The notes: generated by a model not told the origin, from the sequence alone. Shown: positions 1 through 8,519, numbered from the stretch's first letter. The stretch: DNA of 64,000 nt from Vampirovibrio chlorellavorus (GCF_003149375.1 NZ_QFWH01000009.1:1-64000); one strand, 5' to 3'. Translations and numbers: made by a program.

Positions 1-1
1 T

Positions 2-199
2 GAAGAAGCCTTGAGTCAAGGGTTTAAAGCCGAAAACTTTGCCTCCCGGACGGAAGAATACCGTACCTTTGAAGAGGCCATTGTCGCCTTTTGGCAATAT
101 GTTGGCATTCAAGATGACTATGTTGACCATTTCCCATTTCTTAACAACCTGTCACAATTAAAGTTGCAGTTCCCGCAATCGCCGGAGCAAAAGGTATGA
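2..199 (+). CDS. C-terminal end of an unknown protein (partial)
   Basis: The reading frame is open from the window edge, so this is the last 65 or so codons of a gene that starts upstream; a TTG at 11 is probably internal. I recognise no domain in the acidic, aromatic-rich tail. Its TGA overlaps the ATG of the next gene in an ATGA arrangement, so it is translationally coupled to the DUF1828 gene and belongs to the same operon as hsdR. By position it may be part of the restriction operon, but nothing in the visible residues identifies it as HsdS or HsdM. Confidence 0.6.
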   Translation, partial: EEALSQGFKAENFASRTEEYRTFEEAIVAFWQYVGIQDDYVDHFPFLNNLSQLKLQFPQSPEQKV

Positions 200-948
200 C
201 GACACTGGATCTTCTAAAATCAGCCTTTACAGGCACCTTTCAGCTGAAAGAAAAGCGCCCCAACATTTTTCAGATCGTGGCACCCTTTTTCCATGAGGAT
301 GGGGACATGATGGAGATTTTTGTAGAGCCTACCAGCAAAGACCGTTATCGAATTTGCGATTATGGTCTAACGCTGATGCACCTCTCCTACAATGTCAATA
401 TAACGGAGAGCAAAGAGTCCCTTTATAGCCGCATCATCAAAGAGAATGGCCTCGATGAACAGGACGGAAATATATTTATTGAAAGCGATTTCGGTAATCT
501 GCTTCCTAATTTCTTTCATTTTGCCCAAGCGCTGGCCAAGGTCTCCAGTTTGCAGTACCTAAAAAAGAAAGCGGTCCAGAATTTATTTTATGATCTGCTT
601 ATTGAGCATATCCAGCAGGAATACGCCGATATCCCGTATAAGCTCAAAGCGACACCGATTCCCTCCAATAAAGAGTCTATTGTGGATGTGATATTTGAGT
701 TCCCTCGGCATCCTTTATTCCTATTCGGCGTTAAAGAAAACGACAACCAAAAGGCGCTGGAAATCGCCGCCAATTGTTTTGAATTTAAAACCGAAAATAT
801 TAATTTCCAGAGCGTGGTAGTCTACGAAAATTACGATACGCTTACTAATAAAAACCAAAAGCGTCTATTAAGGGCTACCGACAAGCAGTTTCTGGATTTC
901 GAGCAATTCAAGCATGAAGGTCGCCGATTTGCTGATAACGTGGCTTAA
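196..948 (+). CDS. DUF1828 domain protein in a restriction operon
   Basis: A 250-residue soluble protein of unknown biochemical role. The N-terminal ~110 residues resemble DUF1828: a short helical start, then an acidic stretch around residues 35-45 with DGDMMEIFVEP, then YRICDYGLTLMHLS, which fits the family's usual D-G-D and D-Y-G signatures. The C-terminal half, around 130-250, could be the partner domain often seen in this family, but I cannot identify it firmly. It starts inside the stop codon of the previous gene and ends 8 bases before hsdR, so the three are one transcription unit. DUF1828 genes are found beside restriction and other defence genes, so an accessory or regulatory role for the type I system is inference from context. 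Confidence 0.7.
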   Translation: MTTLDLLKSAFTGTFQLKEKRPNIFQIVAPFFHEDGDMMEIFVEPTSKDRYRICDYGLTLMHLSYNVNITESKESLYSRIIKENGLDEQDGNIFIESDFGNLLPNFFHFAQALAKVSSLQYLKKKAVQNLFYDLLIEHIQQEYADIPYKLKATPIPSNKESIVDVIFEFPRHPLFLFGVKENDNQKALEIAANCFEFKTENINFQSVVVYENYDTLTNKNQKRLLRATDKQFLDFEQFKHEGRRFADNVA

Positions 949-956
949 ACCGAACA

Positions 957-3900
957 ATGAGCAACTGCAAGAACGTGAATGAGTACACCGAAGACTTTCT
1001 GATCGAGCAACCCGCCATTGAGCTTTTTCAATCCCTGGGCTGGTCTCACTTTAACGGCCATGGCGAGGGGGATGGGCCACGCCCTGACCTATCAGGTCGG
1101 GAAACCCTGACTGAAGCCATTCTGCGCCCTCGCCTCCTGAAAGCCCTGCAAGCTCTCAATCCCACACTACCAGACGAGGCCATTGTTGAAGCCGCTAGCA
1201 TCCTCTCCCAAGACCTGAGTATCTTGATTCTGGTGCAGGCCAACCGGGAAGCCTATCAGCTACTCAAAGAGGGGGTGAAGGTTAAATTCAGAAACGAAGA
1301 GGGCATTGAAGAACAAGACACGGTTCGGGTGATTGACTGGGAAACCCCGGAGAATAACGATTTCTGTCTGGCCTCCCAACTGTGGCTTACTGGGGAAATG
1401 TACAAACGGCGCACCGACCTGGTGGGCTTTGTGAATGGCCTGCCCCTCTTGTTTGTGGAACTCAAAGCCTCCCACAAGCGACTGAAAAACGCCTTTGATG
1501 AAAATTTCCGAAGTTATCTCAGCGATATTCCCCAACTGTTTTGGCATAACGCCCTTGTCATCCTGTCCAATGGCAGCGAAAGCAAAGTGGGGAGCCTTAC
1601 CTCTGGCTGGGAGCACTTTGCCGACTGGAAGCGCATTAGCGATGAAGAGGAAAAAGGCATCATCTCGCTGGAAACCATGATTCGGGGCACCTGCGAAAAG
1701 CGCCGTTTTCTGGATATTGTGGAAAACTTTATTCTTTTCCAGGAAGGCAAAGGGGGCCTGATTAAGCTGGTGGGTAAAAATCACCAAGTGTTGGGCGTTA
1801 ATAACGCCGTGAAGGGGCTGGATGGCATTAAAGAGAATCAGGGTAAGCTGGGGGTGTTCTGGCACACGCAGGGTAGCGGCAAAAGTTACTCCATGGTCTT
1901 CTTCGCCCTCAAGATTTTACGCAAAGTGCCGGGCAACTGGTCCTTTGTCATCGTCACAGACCGTCAGGACCTGGATACTCAGATCTATAAAAACTTCGCC
2001 GCCGTGGGTGCTGTTACTGAAAAAGACGTCCAGGCCGGTAGTGGGGAGGATCTGAAAAAACTGCTGCGGGAAGATCATCGCTTTGTGTTCACCCTGATTC
2101 AGAAATTCCGCACTGAACAAGGAGAAGCCTACCCGGTGCTGTCTGAGCGGAGTGACATCATCGTCATTACGGATGAAGCCCACCGTAGCCAATATGACAC
2201 CTTTGCCGCCAACCTACGGAAAGCACTTCCCAATGCGGCCTTTATTGGCTTTACGGGTACGCCATTGATCGCTGGTGGGGAATTGACCAAAGAAGTCTAT
2301 GGGGATTACGTCAGTATCTACAACTTTCAACAGTCGGTCGATGACAACGCTACAGTGCCCCTGTTCTATGAAAACCGGAAGCCGGAACTCCAACTTAAAA
2401 ATGAAGACCTTAACGAGGACATGGAGCGCCTGCTGGATGATGCACTGCTGGATGAAGAGCAAGAGGAAAAACTGGAAAAGCAGTTTGGTCGAGAATATCA
2501 CCTCATCACCCGAGAGGAACGCCTGGAAGAAGTGGCCAAAGATCTTGTCACTCACTTTCTCAACCGGGGCTTTCTGGGTAAGGCCATGGCGATTTCCATC
2601 GATAAAACCACCACTGTCCGCATGTATGACAAAGTTCAGAAATATTGGCATTTAGAGCTGGAGGCCCTTAAACGCCGGTTGGCCATGGCGTCGCCCTCTG
2701 AAAAAGCCCTGCTAGAAGCCAAAATCACCTACATGGAAGAAACCGACATGGCGGTGGTGGTATCCTCTGAGCAGAATGAAATTGAAAAGTTTCAGGCCAA
2801 GGGGCTGGACATCAAGCTTCACCGGGAGCGGATGGTCAAAGAGGATTTAGAAGAATATTTCAAATCCACAGAGAAAAATGAAAAGACTGGCAAATACCTC
2901 CGTCTGGTCTTTGTTTGCTCCATGTGGCTGACGGGCTTTGACTCGCCCAGCATTTCCACCCTCTATCTGGATAAACCCATGAAAAACCATACCCTGATGC
3001 AAACCATTGCCAGGGCTAACCGGGTCTTTGCAGATAAGAACAACGGCCTGATTGTGGACTATGTGGGGGTATTCCGAAATCTACAAAAAGCCCTCGCCAT
3101 ATACGGCACCCCTCAAGGTGGCTCCAGCGATATGCCGGTCAAAGAGAAAAAAGAGCTTCTCATTTACCTTGAGCAGGCGATTGAAACCATGACGAGCTTC
3201 CTGACGGGCCTTCAGGTTCACCCGAAAACAATCATGGACGCCACTGGCTTTGAGCGGGTCAAGCTCCTGGATGACGCTGTAGACGCCATCCTGCAAAACG
3301 AAGAAACCAAAAAGAAGTTTCTGGGCCTGCAAGGTCAAATTCAAAAGCTCTACAAAGCGATTCTCCCGGATGCCATGGCGGAGCACTTCAATCCCATTCG
3401 CTTCTTGTTTAAGGCCATGGCTGATAAAATCCGCTCTCTGTCTCCAGAGGTAGACATTTCTCAAGTGATGAGTGAAGTGGAAAGGCTACTGGATGACTCC
3501 ATCGCCCCTGAGGGCTTTGTCATTGAAGCGAGTAGCGAACAACCCTTGATTGACTTAAGCCAAGTGGACTTTGCCGCCCTCCAAGCCCACTTCAAGCAGG
3601 GACGCAAGCACACTGAATTTGAACGGCTCAAAAATGCGGTGGCCAATAAACTGACCGACATGGTGGAAGCCAACCGAACCCGCATGGACTACCTGGAAAA
3701 ATTCCAAGCCCTCATTGATGAGTACAATGCGGAAACCCCCAACATTGAGTTGCTCTTTGACAAGCTGGTGGCCTTCACCCAGGAGCTGAACGAAGAGGAA
3801 AAGCGGGGCGTCGCTGAGCAACTGAGCGAAGAGGAGTTAGTGCTCTTTGACATACTCACCAAGCCGGACATGGCCTTAACCCCCAAGGAAATCAACGAAG

Positions 3901-4133
3901 TTAAGAAAACCGCACGGAGCCTGCTGGCTAGTCTTAAAAAAGAAAAACTGGTACTGGATTGGCGCAAGCGGCAACAAAGCCGAGCTGAAGTCCGTCTGAC
4001 AGTCGAAAAAATTCTGGATACCGAATTGCCTCGCTCCTATACCCCTGAGGTGTTCAACAAAAAGTGCGATACCGTCTATCAGCACATCTACGAATCCTAC
4101 TTCGGAGACGGCAGAAGCAAGTACGCCTCCTAA
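957..4133 (+). CDS. hsdR: Type I restriction endonuclease subunit R (HsdR)
   Basis: This is the motor and nuclease subunit of a type I restriction-modification complex, which translocates DNA using ATP and cuts far from the recognition site. At 1058 residues the length is normal. The N-terminal PD-(D/E)xK nuclease is visible as D154 followed by ELK at 168-170. A superfamily 2 helicase follows, with Walker A TQGSGKS near 304-310, DEAH at 406-409, and a later TGFDSP / QTIARANR region typical of HsdR motor domain 2. The C-terminal ~300 residues are the helical assembly region. The frame is intact with no stop. No hsdM or hsdS is in the window; they must lie upstream if the system is complete. 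It is the last gene of the operon. Several copies of the octamer GCCATGGC lie in the gene. Confidence 0.96.
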   Translation: MSNCKNVNEYTEDFLIEQPAIELFQSLGWSHFNGHGEGDGPRPDLSGRETLTEAILRPRLLKALQALNPTLPDEAIVEAASILSQDLSILILVQANREAYQLLKEGVKVKFRNEEGIEEQDTVRVIDWETPENNDFCLASQLWLTGEMYKRRTDLVGFVNGLPLLFVELKASHKRLKNAFDENFRSYLSDIPQLFWHNALVILSNGSESKVGSLTSGWEHFADWKRISDEEEKGIISLETMIRGTCEKRRFLDIVENFILFQEGKGGLIKLVGKNHQVLGVNNAVKGLDGIKENQGKLGVFWHTQGSGKSYSMVFFALKILRKVPGNWSFVIVTDRQDLDTQIYKNFAAVGAVTEKDVQAGSGEDLKKLLREDHRFVFTLIQKFRTEQGEAYPVLSERSDIIVITDEAHRSQYDTFAANLRKALPNAAFIGFTGTPLIAGGELTKEVYGDYVSIYNFQQSVDDNATVPLFYENRKPELQLKNEDLNEDMERLLDDALLDEEQEEKLEKQFGREYHLITREERLEEVAKDLVTHFLNRGFLGKAMAISIDKTTTVRMYDKVQKYWHLELEALKRRLAMASPSEKALLEAKITYMEETDMAVVVSSEQNEIEKFQAKGLDIKLHRERMVKEDLEEYFKSTEKNEKTGKYLRLVFVCSMWLTGFDSPSISTLYLDKPMKNHTLMQTIARANRVFADKNNGLIVDYVGVFRNLQKALAIYGTPQGGSSDMPVKEKKELLIYLEQAIETMTSFLTGLQVHPKTIMDATGFERVKLLDDAVDAILQNEETKKKFLGLQGQIQKLYKAILPDAMAEHFNPIRFLFKAMADKIRSLSPEVDISQVMSEVERLLDDSIAPEGFVIEASSEQPLIDLSQVDFAALQAHFKQGRKHTEFERLKNAVANKLTDMVEANRTRMDYLEKFQALIDEYNAETPNIELLFDKLVAFTQELNEEEKRGVAEQLSEEELVLFDILTKPDMALTPKEINEVKKTARSLLASLKKEKLVLDWRKRQQSRAEVRLTVEKILDTELPRSYTPEVFNKKCDTVYQHIYESYFGDGRSKYAS

Positions 4134-4461
4134 GCCTGTTGACTGGGGCCTTCAGCTCTACTGACTCGTTGAGCTAGCCAGGGTGGTGGGTTGGGTGGGG
4201 AGCCTATCGGCCATGGCGCTATATCTAGCTTAAGGTTATATCCTAAAGGGGGGTGGGGTTATGGATAATGGGTTCAGGACGAAAAAATATGAGCCATTTT
4301 GGGCTACGTGCGCCTTAAGCAAAATTTGTGCTTGCCAGATGTGCCTCCCGCTAAGTCCTCATCCGTCCTTTCGGCTACTCAGGACTCCTTCGGAGAAGAC
4401 CGGCGGCTCACGCCGCTTCTTCTGTTTAGGGAACTAGGGGTGTTCAGCCGAATGTGTCTAT
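4134..4461. other. Gap after hsdR with GC-rich hairpins
   Basis: I see no gene here. Roughly 4354-4421 is a run of short hairpins: AGTCCT pairing with AGGACT, then CTCC/GGAG around a TTC loop, then GCGGC/GCCGC around TCAC flanked by GAAG/CTTC. No clear U-tract follows, so it is not a textbook terminator. It separates convergent hsdR and the RDD gene and may end both transcripts or be a structured RNA. One GCCATGGC octamer lies at 4210-4217. Confidence 0.4.
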
Positions 4462-4959
4462 CTACTTAATTTTAAAGACTACGACTGCACCGGGTAGCAA
4501 GTCGTGCATCCCCTGCTTTTTGTCGTTCAATGTCATGAACAGAATTTGAGCGCCAACAATCAGCAGCAATCCTCCAACAAAAGGGTAAGGGTTACTGCCT
4601 GAGTCAGCCATAAGCGAGGCAAATATACCTATCAGGAAAACAAGCCCCAGATTCACCACCAGATTGCACAAAAAGCGCAGTTGAACCCACTCAATGGGAA
4701 GGTATTGTCCTTGGCTTCCACAAACCCGAAGCCCTAAAATACGCTTCCCAAATGTTCCCTGCCAAGGGCCAGCCTCTAAATCAGACGTATAAAACCACTC
4801 AATGCCAACGTGAATCAAGACTGTCCACAGGCCAATCCACTGCCAAAATAAAGCATAAGCCCCGAAGACAAAGGGCAGCAAAATTAACTTATCAAGCAAA
4901 AAGGCTATCAGACGCCGTTGCGTTCCTGCGTACTCTAAATTATTGATAGTTGAGTTCAT
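4462..4959 (-). CDS. RDD family membrane protein
   Basis: A 165-residue integral membrane protein. The RDD signature is visible: RRLIAFLLDKLILLP at the N-terminus places the family Arg and Asp in the first membrane helix, GTFGKRILGLRV forms the conserved loop, and QGMHDLLPGAVVVF gives the C-terminal Asp and closing motif. Three or four membrane segments are predicted from hydrophobicity. The family's function is poorly defined; some members are linked to ion transport. It lies 57 bases downstream of a second RDD gene on the same strand, so the two are likely co-transcribed. Confidence 0.85.
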   Translation of the reverse strand: MNSTINNLEYAGTQRRLIAFLLDKLILLPFVFGAYALFWQWIGLWTVLIHVGIEWFYTSDLEAGPWQGTFGKRILGLRVCGSQGQYLPIEWVQLRFLCNLVVNLGLVFLIGIFASLMADSGSNPYPFVGGLLLIVGAQILFMTLNDKKQGMHDLLPGAVVVFKIK

Positions 4960-5016
4960 TCTTGTTCACCCTGATTTCCTTATTGAAGTCCAGGCCAGAA
5001 AACATAGACCGTGGAT

Positions 5017-5802
5017 CTAACCGATATCGTCATTAATGACTAATGTCCCAGCCATCAGGTCGTGCAGACCTTGCTTACGAGGGGTAAAGCCAATCAGCAC
5101 AAAGCCAATGCCCAGGGTCAGCAATGAAAGGCCCTTGCTCAGGTCACGCCAAAAGGCATGCCAATAAGTCAGGCGTTTCCCTGTCCGGCTAATAATCTTG
5201 ATGCCCATGACTCGTTTACCCAAAGTGGCTTGTGCAGGGGAGCTTTCGCAACTCACAAAATAAATTGTACTGAGGAGGGGAGGCACAAAGCCATTAAATA
5301 CCATTGCGCTAATGAAAATAACAACCAATAGAAGTAGCGCATCAATTCCAAAAGCCAACGCTCGCTTTGTAAAACCAGTGTAAGAGTATGTTCTGGCCAG
5401 GAATGGGATGTTAGGAGGTTCTCTTAAAGCATCCTCTGGTAAGTCACTCACTGCCGTCCAGTCTTTCTCCCCGTCTGCCTGAACCAAATCCGTCGGTAAT
5501 AAATCCCGCCGAAGAATCATCTCCTTTAACTTCGCTCCCTCAATCGGCCCGTACTTTTTACCGCTGATGGAGTAGTGCCATTGAGAGCCAGAATAGGCCC
5601 CCAGGCTGGCCGTGGTCGGAAATATAGAGTCCAGACTCTGAATCGTCGTCCAGTCGCCCATCCCCTCTTTCCAAACCCAATCAGTGGGTTTGAGCTGATT
5701 TGTTTTCACTCGCCCTTGAAGAGCGGCTAAAGTAATGGGACCAGTGGGTCTTCCCGATTCCAGGTAATGCCACTCAGGCTTTTCCAATAAGGCGGACTCC
5801 AT
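5017..5802 (-). CDS. Two GYF_2 domains fused to an RDD membrane domain
   Basis: About 261 residues. Two tandem GYF_2 modules occupy the N-terminal half: WHYLESGRPTGPITLAALQ...DWVWKEGMGDW and then WHYSISGKKYGPIEGAKLK...DLVQADGEKDW. The C-terminal ~120 residues form an RDD membrane domain with KRALAFGIDALLLL, ATLGKRVMGIKI and QGLHDLMAGTLVI. GYF_2 modules in bacteria are usually cytoplasmic sensory or protein-interaction domains attached to RDD or other membrane proteins. The ATG at 5802 is preferred over the adjacent GTG at 5805 because a GGGGGATAG stretch sits at proper spacing. It begins directly after the stop of the small secreted Cys protein, so the genes form one minus-strand operon. Confidence 0.85.
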   Translation of the reverse strand: MESALLEKPEWHYLESGRPTGPITLAALQGRVKTNQLKPTDWVWKEGMGDWTTIQSLDSIFPTTASLGAYSGSQWHYSISGKKYGPIEGAKLKEMILRRDLLPTDLVQADGEKDWTAVSDLPEDALREPPNIPFLARTYSYTGFTKRALAFGIDALLLLVVIFISAMVFNGFVPPLLSTIYFVSCESSPAQATLGKRVMGIKIISRTGKRLTYWHAFWRDLSKGLSLLTLGIGFVLIGFTPRKQGLHDLMAGTLVINDDIG

Positions 5803-5805
5803 CAC

Positions 5806-6084
5806 CTATCCCCCACACACCCGGCAAGGAATGCCGCCTTGGCGAATTGCCTGGGATTTTGGCATTGACACACAATTGCGGGTACACCGTTGAGCCCATT
5901 CGCAATTGGGCTTATGGTACTTAAACGAGTGCGTGTTGAAAAATACTCTTTCCTCCGCCTGATTGGCTTTCCCAGCGCTTGTCGGGACTTTCTCGTGGTT
6001 GTGGGCCATGGCGGGTGGGATAGATAGCAAACCCAAGGCTACTGTTATAGCCGTAAACCCTGCCATTACTTTTCTCAAAGTCAT
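5806..6084 (-). CDS. Small secreted Cys/His motif protein
   Basis: A 92-residue protein with a clear signal peptide (basic start, hydrophobic core, cleavage near PAMA-H at residue ~27). The mature part carries FKYHKPNCEWAQRC, two further cysteines, and a C-terminal GGIPCRVCGG. This H-x-x-x-C ... P-C-x-x-C layout is the small metal-binding module often fused to the C-terminus of secreted thermonuclease (SNase) proteins or found alone beside them. Here its start overlaps the nuclease stop by 4 bases, so what is one protein in some species is two coupled genes here. Disulfide or zinc binding is likely; the function is unknown. Confidence 0.75.
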   Translation of the reverse strand: MTLRKVMAGFTAITVALGLLSIPPAMAHNHEKVPTSAGKANQAEERVFFNTHSFKYHKPNCEWAQRCTRNCVSMPKSQAIRQGGIPCRVCGG

Positions 6085-6698
6085 TGATTGGCTCCTTGGT
6101 CATTCCTATATACTGGGTGCTTCCGCTGTTGATGCCGGTAGTCCCACGGGCGAACGCCACCATCGGGAAGTGCCCAGACACCCACTTGATTCTGTTTAGC
6201 GGCTTGTTCGGCCTGCTGGTACTTACCACCAGAATATTGGGTATAGTCGTATGCGAGTCCTTGTTCTACCAGTTGCCGTTGAACGTCCTGACCATTCACG
6301 AAAACAGAGCAAACCCGCCGGTTGTAACTCCACCCCTCACAGACCAGGGTTGACTCCTGATCTACGACAAGCTGGATCATGGCATCCCTTGCGGATTCCG
6401 AAAAGGGCTGGCCTATCTCTGGGGTGTCGATGCCCGAAAAGCGTACCCGTAAACCGTCTTCTAACCTACAAGTATCCCCATCATGGCAACTTACAAACCG
6501 TTCGGCCATGGCAGGCAGTGATAAGACAAGGCTTAGACTGATTACTGGAAGCGCTTTGAGGACACGCAAAGACTTTGACCTACCAGAGATAGCGGCAGAC
6601 CCATACTTGAATATTTTGGACAGCACAACGACAACCCCTTTTGGGCGTGATATTCTAAGCGGTTGCTCCGCCTGTAATTTCAGACGTGGAAAGCTCAT
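6081..6698 (-). CDS. Secreted thermonuclease (SNase-like)
   Basis: A staphylococcal-nuclease-fold Ca2+-dependent nuclease, exported by a signal peptide ending near LSLPAMA-E. The SNase core reads CHDGDTCRLEDGLRVRFSGI then DTPE, with catalytic-type Asp, Arg and Glu in the expected order, followed by YNRRVCSVFVNGQDV (second conserved Arg) and GLAYDYTQYSGGKYQQAEQAAKQNQVG split by the usual helices. The start is uncertain. ATG at 6698 lies just inside the palindrome, while GTG at 6626 has a good AAAAGGGG ribosome site and still keeps the full signal peptide. It is coupled to the Cys/His protein downstream. It may process environmental or prey DNA. Confidence 0.88.
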   Translation of the reverse strand: MSFPRLKLQAEQPLRISRPKGVVVVLSKIFKYGSAAISGRSKSLRVLKALPVISLSLVLSLPAMAERFVSCHDGDTCRLEDGLRVRFSGIDTPEIGQPFSESARDAMIQLVVDQESTLVCEGWSYNRRVCSVFVNGQDVQRQLVEQGLAYDYTQYSGGKYQQAEQAAKQNQVGVWALPDGGVRPWDYRHQQRKHPVYRNDQGANQ

Positions 6699-6703
6699 TA
6701 AAA

Positions 6704-6725
6704 GCGTAACAACCACTTGTTACGC
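6704..6725. promoter_or_regulatory. Perfect 9-bp palindrome between nuclease and XRE regulator
   Basis: GCGTAACAA and TTGTTACGC form a perfect inverted repeat around a 4-base spacer (CCAC). It sits 35 bases upstream of the XRE regulator start and at the 5' end of the divergent nuclease gene. The position and symmetry fit an operator for the adjacent regulator, controlling both directions. No U-tract follows, so it is not a terminator. Confidence 0.6.
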
Positions 6726-6760
6726 AATCAAAAGTTATCATCCATAAAATAGGCTGTCAA

Positions 6761-7132
6761 GTGACATACCTCGGAAATAAGCTGAAAGAGTTGCGTGGCT
6801 CCCTCTCTCTTTATGAAGTGGGAGGAGACACTGGTATACCTCGCATCGAAATCAGTCGGTATGAACGAGGCCAGCACCTCCCAACCCCAAAAAATCTTCA
6901 AAAATTGGCGGATTATTACGAAGTACCTTATGAGGATCTTCGGGTACTATACTTTTCAGATTATTTCTCAGAGGAAAATGTTGATCGGCCCGTTGTTTTG
7001 AAATGGGCACTGACCCAAGTCCTGAATTCAATGGAAATGAATATTATTAGTGCTTTCAGAGGGATTCCTGTTACCAAACAGGGAGAAGTTCAAGAGCGCC
7101 TCCTGGCAATGCTCAATGAAGAAGCCACTTAG
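6761..7132 (+). CDS. XRE-family transcriptional regulator
   Basis: A 123-residue protein beginning with GTG. Residues ~5-60 form a Cro/C1-type helix-turn-helix: GNKLKELRGSLSLYEVGGDT, then IPRIEISRYERGQHLPTPKNLQKLADYYEVPYEDL, with the usual S-R-Y-E-R-G recognition-helix end. The C-terminal ~60 residues are helical with no known ligand domain. It is divergent from the nuclease/RDD operon, and the palindrome at 6704-6725 between them is its most likely binding site. No SD consensus stronger than AGG precedes the GTG. Confidence 0.85.
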   Translation: MTYLGNKLKELRGSLSLYEVGGDTGIPRIEISRYERGQHLPTPKNLQKLADYYEVPYEDLRVLYFSDYFSEENVDRPVVLKWALTQVLNSMEMNIISAFRGIPVTKQGEVQERLLAMLNEEAT

Positions 7133-7293
7133 TCTATTGGCCATGGCGACAATTCAGGCGCCTGGACTTGTTTTTGGTAGGATTTCAGGCCTGCCTCCCT
7201 GCCAAAAAAACTTATAATTTGTTTTTTCCAGCAATAATGGAAATAGTGCCCCAACCGCTTTTCTTCCAGGGCATCTCGCCCTAGAATAAAGGC

Positions 7294-7686
7294 ATGAGAC
7301 CTCATTGCCCCCGCTGTAAAAAGCACTCTCCCTATAAGTATGGCCACACCCTGGGCCGCCAGCGCTGGAAGTGCCGAGCCTGCGCTTATGCGTTTACTGT
7401 TCCGCATCTTCGGTATAAGCCCGCTGAGTGCCTCTACAAGGCCGCTGATTTATACGAGCAGGGGCTGAGTTCTAATCGAATTGCCAAACGCCTTAATCTG
7501 TCGCCGACTACTGTTCTAAAGTGGGTTCGCTTGCTGTCCCCCTCGTCAGCCAGGATTCACCAGAAGCGCCCTCGGGCCGTTTACCCTCCTGAAGTTACGG
7601 CAGCTTTGCGAGAGTGCCGGAGACACCCCAGTGTGTATAAAACCGCAAGCTCCAAAGCCACTTACTCTGGATTACCCAAAGAATGA
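7294..7686 (+). mobile_element. InsA-like zinc-ribbon/HTH transposase fragment
   Basis: The first ~85 codons match the layout of IS1-type InsA: CPRCKKHSPYKYGHTLGRQR then WKCRACAYAFT (a CxxC-x17-CxxC zinc ribbon), followed by an HTH, SSNRIAKRLNLSPTTVLKWV. The remaining ~45 residues look unlike a transposase and run 25 bases into the 3' end of the convergent gene, so the frame is probably truncated. No InsB/DDE catalytic ORF follows and I see no terminal inverted repeats. It is either a decayed insertion sequence or a small DNA-binding protein derived from one. Confidence 0.55.
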
Positions 7687-8507
7687 GCGTTCACATACTC
7701 CATATATTCAGAGTGGTCAAATACATCCAGCCCATATTTGGACATCGTCACAAACCGCTCTTCCAGGAAATCCGTAAAGAGCTTGATAATTTTAGTTCTC
7801 TTCACTGTCTCATCAAAGACTCTGCTCCTTTCAATCTCTTCTAAGGCCACTCTGAAGCGGTGTTTCACGATTCCTGCCTTTCCGTAGCAGCAATTTTTGT
7901 GCTGATAAGGGCTGTACAATTTCTTTTTTTGGGCCTTGCAGTTATTGACATGACAGTATTTAAAGCGCTTGTCAGGATTTTTTATCCTCAACCCATTCAC
8001 AAAACCAGGTAGCTTCTCAGTATTGCAAAAAGGCAAGCTACACCATAAACATTGGCCATATGGGGGCTTATATAATTCCCGTAATTTTTTTGTGACCGGC
8101 GTTTCAATCTCATAAAGCCTGTCTGAGGATGGGGCTGGTAAGTGAAACTCAAAATCATCAATTCCTAGGTTGGAAGCTTGGATCAACACCCAACGAATAC
8201 CCCTTATCACGTTCCCCTGAGCGTCAAGAATAAAGATTAATGGAATATTTTCTTCTGGATTTTCCTGAAATAGAAGAGCTGTGTACTGGGTCTGAAAATC
8301 TAACAAGCACCTGATGTTTGCGGTTCCCATCCACTCTAAGGGTTCAATGGCGTTTTTCCATAAGCCTTCTGGATCTTGCAAATTAAAAGCATCCCAAAAC
8401 CTTCTCTGAAGCTCGGCTCTCTCTAGGCAAGTTTCAGAAAAGATGATGGATTGCTTAGCCTTAACAAAATCCAGTAATTCTCTGTTTAAAAAATCATAAG
8501 TTTTCAT
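7662..8507 (-). CDS. Unknown Cys/His-rich protein
   Basis: A 281-residue protein I do not recognise. The N-terminal half is ordinary alpha/beta sequence with LIFILDAQGNVIRGIRWVLI, loosely resembling a nuclease-like beta hairpin. The middle, about 155-215, is rich in possible metal ligands: CLWCSLPFC, then CHVNNC and HKNCCYG, suggesting one or two zinc-binding knuckles. The C-terminus is helical and charged. It is AT-richer than the flanking core genes. It is divergent from the mobile module and a short inverted repeat overlaps its start codon. It could be a DNA-binding or defence-type island gene, but no function can be assigned. Confidence 0.65.
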   Translation of the reverse strand: MKTYDFLNRELLDFVKAKQSIIFSETCLERAELQRRFWDAFNLQDPEGLWKNAIEPLEWMGTANIRCLLDFQTQYTALLFQENPEENIPLIFILDAQGNVIRGIRWVLIQASNLGIDDFEFHLPAPSSDRLYEIETPVTKKLRELYKPPYGQCLWCSLPFCNTEKLPGFVNGLRIKNPDKRFKYCHVNNCKAQKKKLYSPYQHKNCCYGKAGIVKHRFRVALEEIERSRVFDETVKRTKIIKLFTDFLEERFVTMSKYGLDVFDHSEYMEYVNAHSLGNPE

Positions 8508-8519
8508 TACGGTAGTAAT
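8506..8519. promoter_or_regulatory. Short inverted repeat at divergent start
   Basis: ATTAC-GGTA-GTAAT overlaps the start codon of the minus-strand gene ending its 5' side at 8507 and lies 93 bases upstream of the small HTH gene. Further AGTAAT/GTTACT-like half-sites occur nearby. It may be an operator for the HTH protein, but the short length makes this tentative. Confidence 0.3.

Noticed and set aside
4354-4421. Rho-independent terminator after hsdR
   Set aside because: Hairpins are present but not followed by a U-tract on either strand, so I list the region only as a structured gap.
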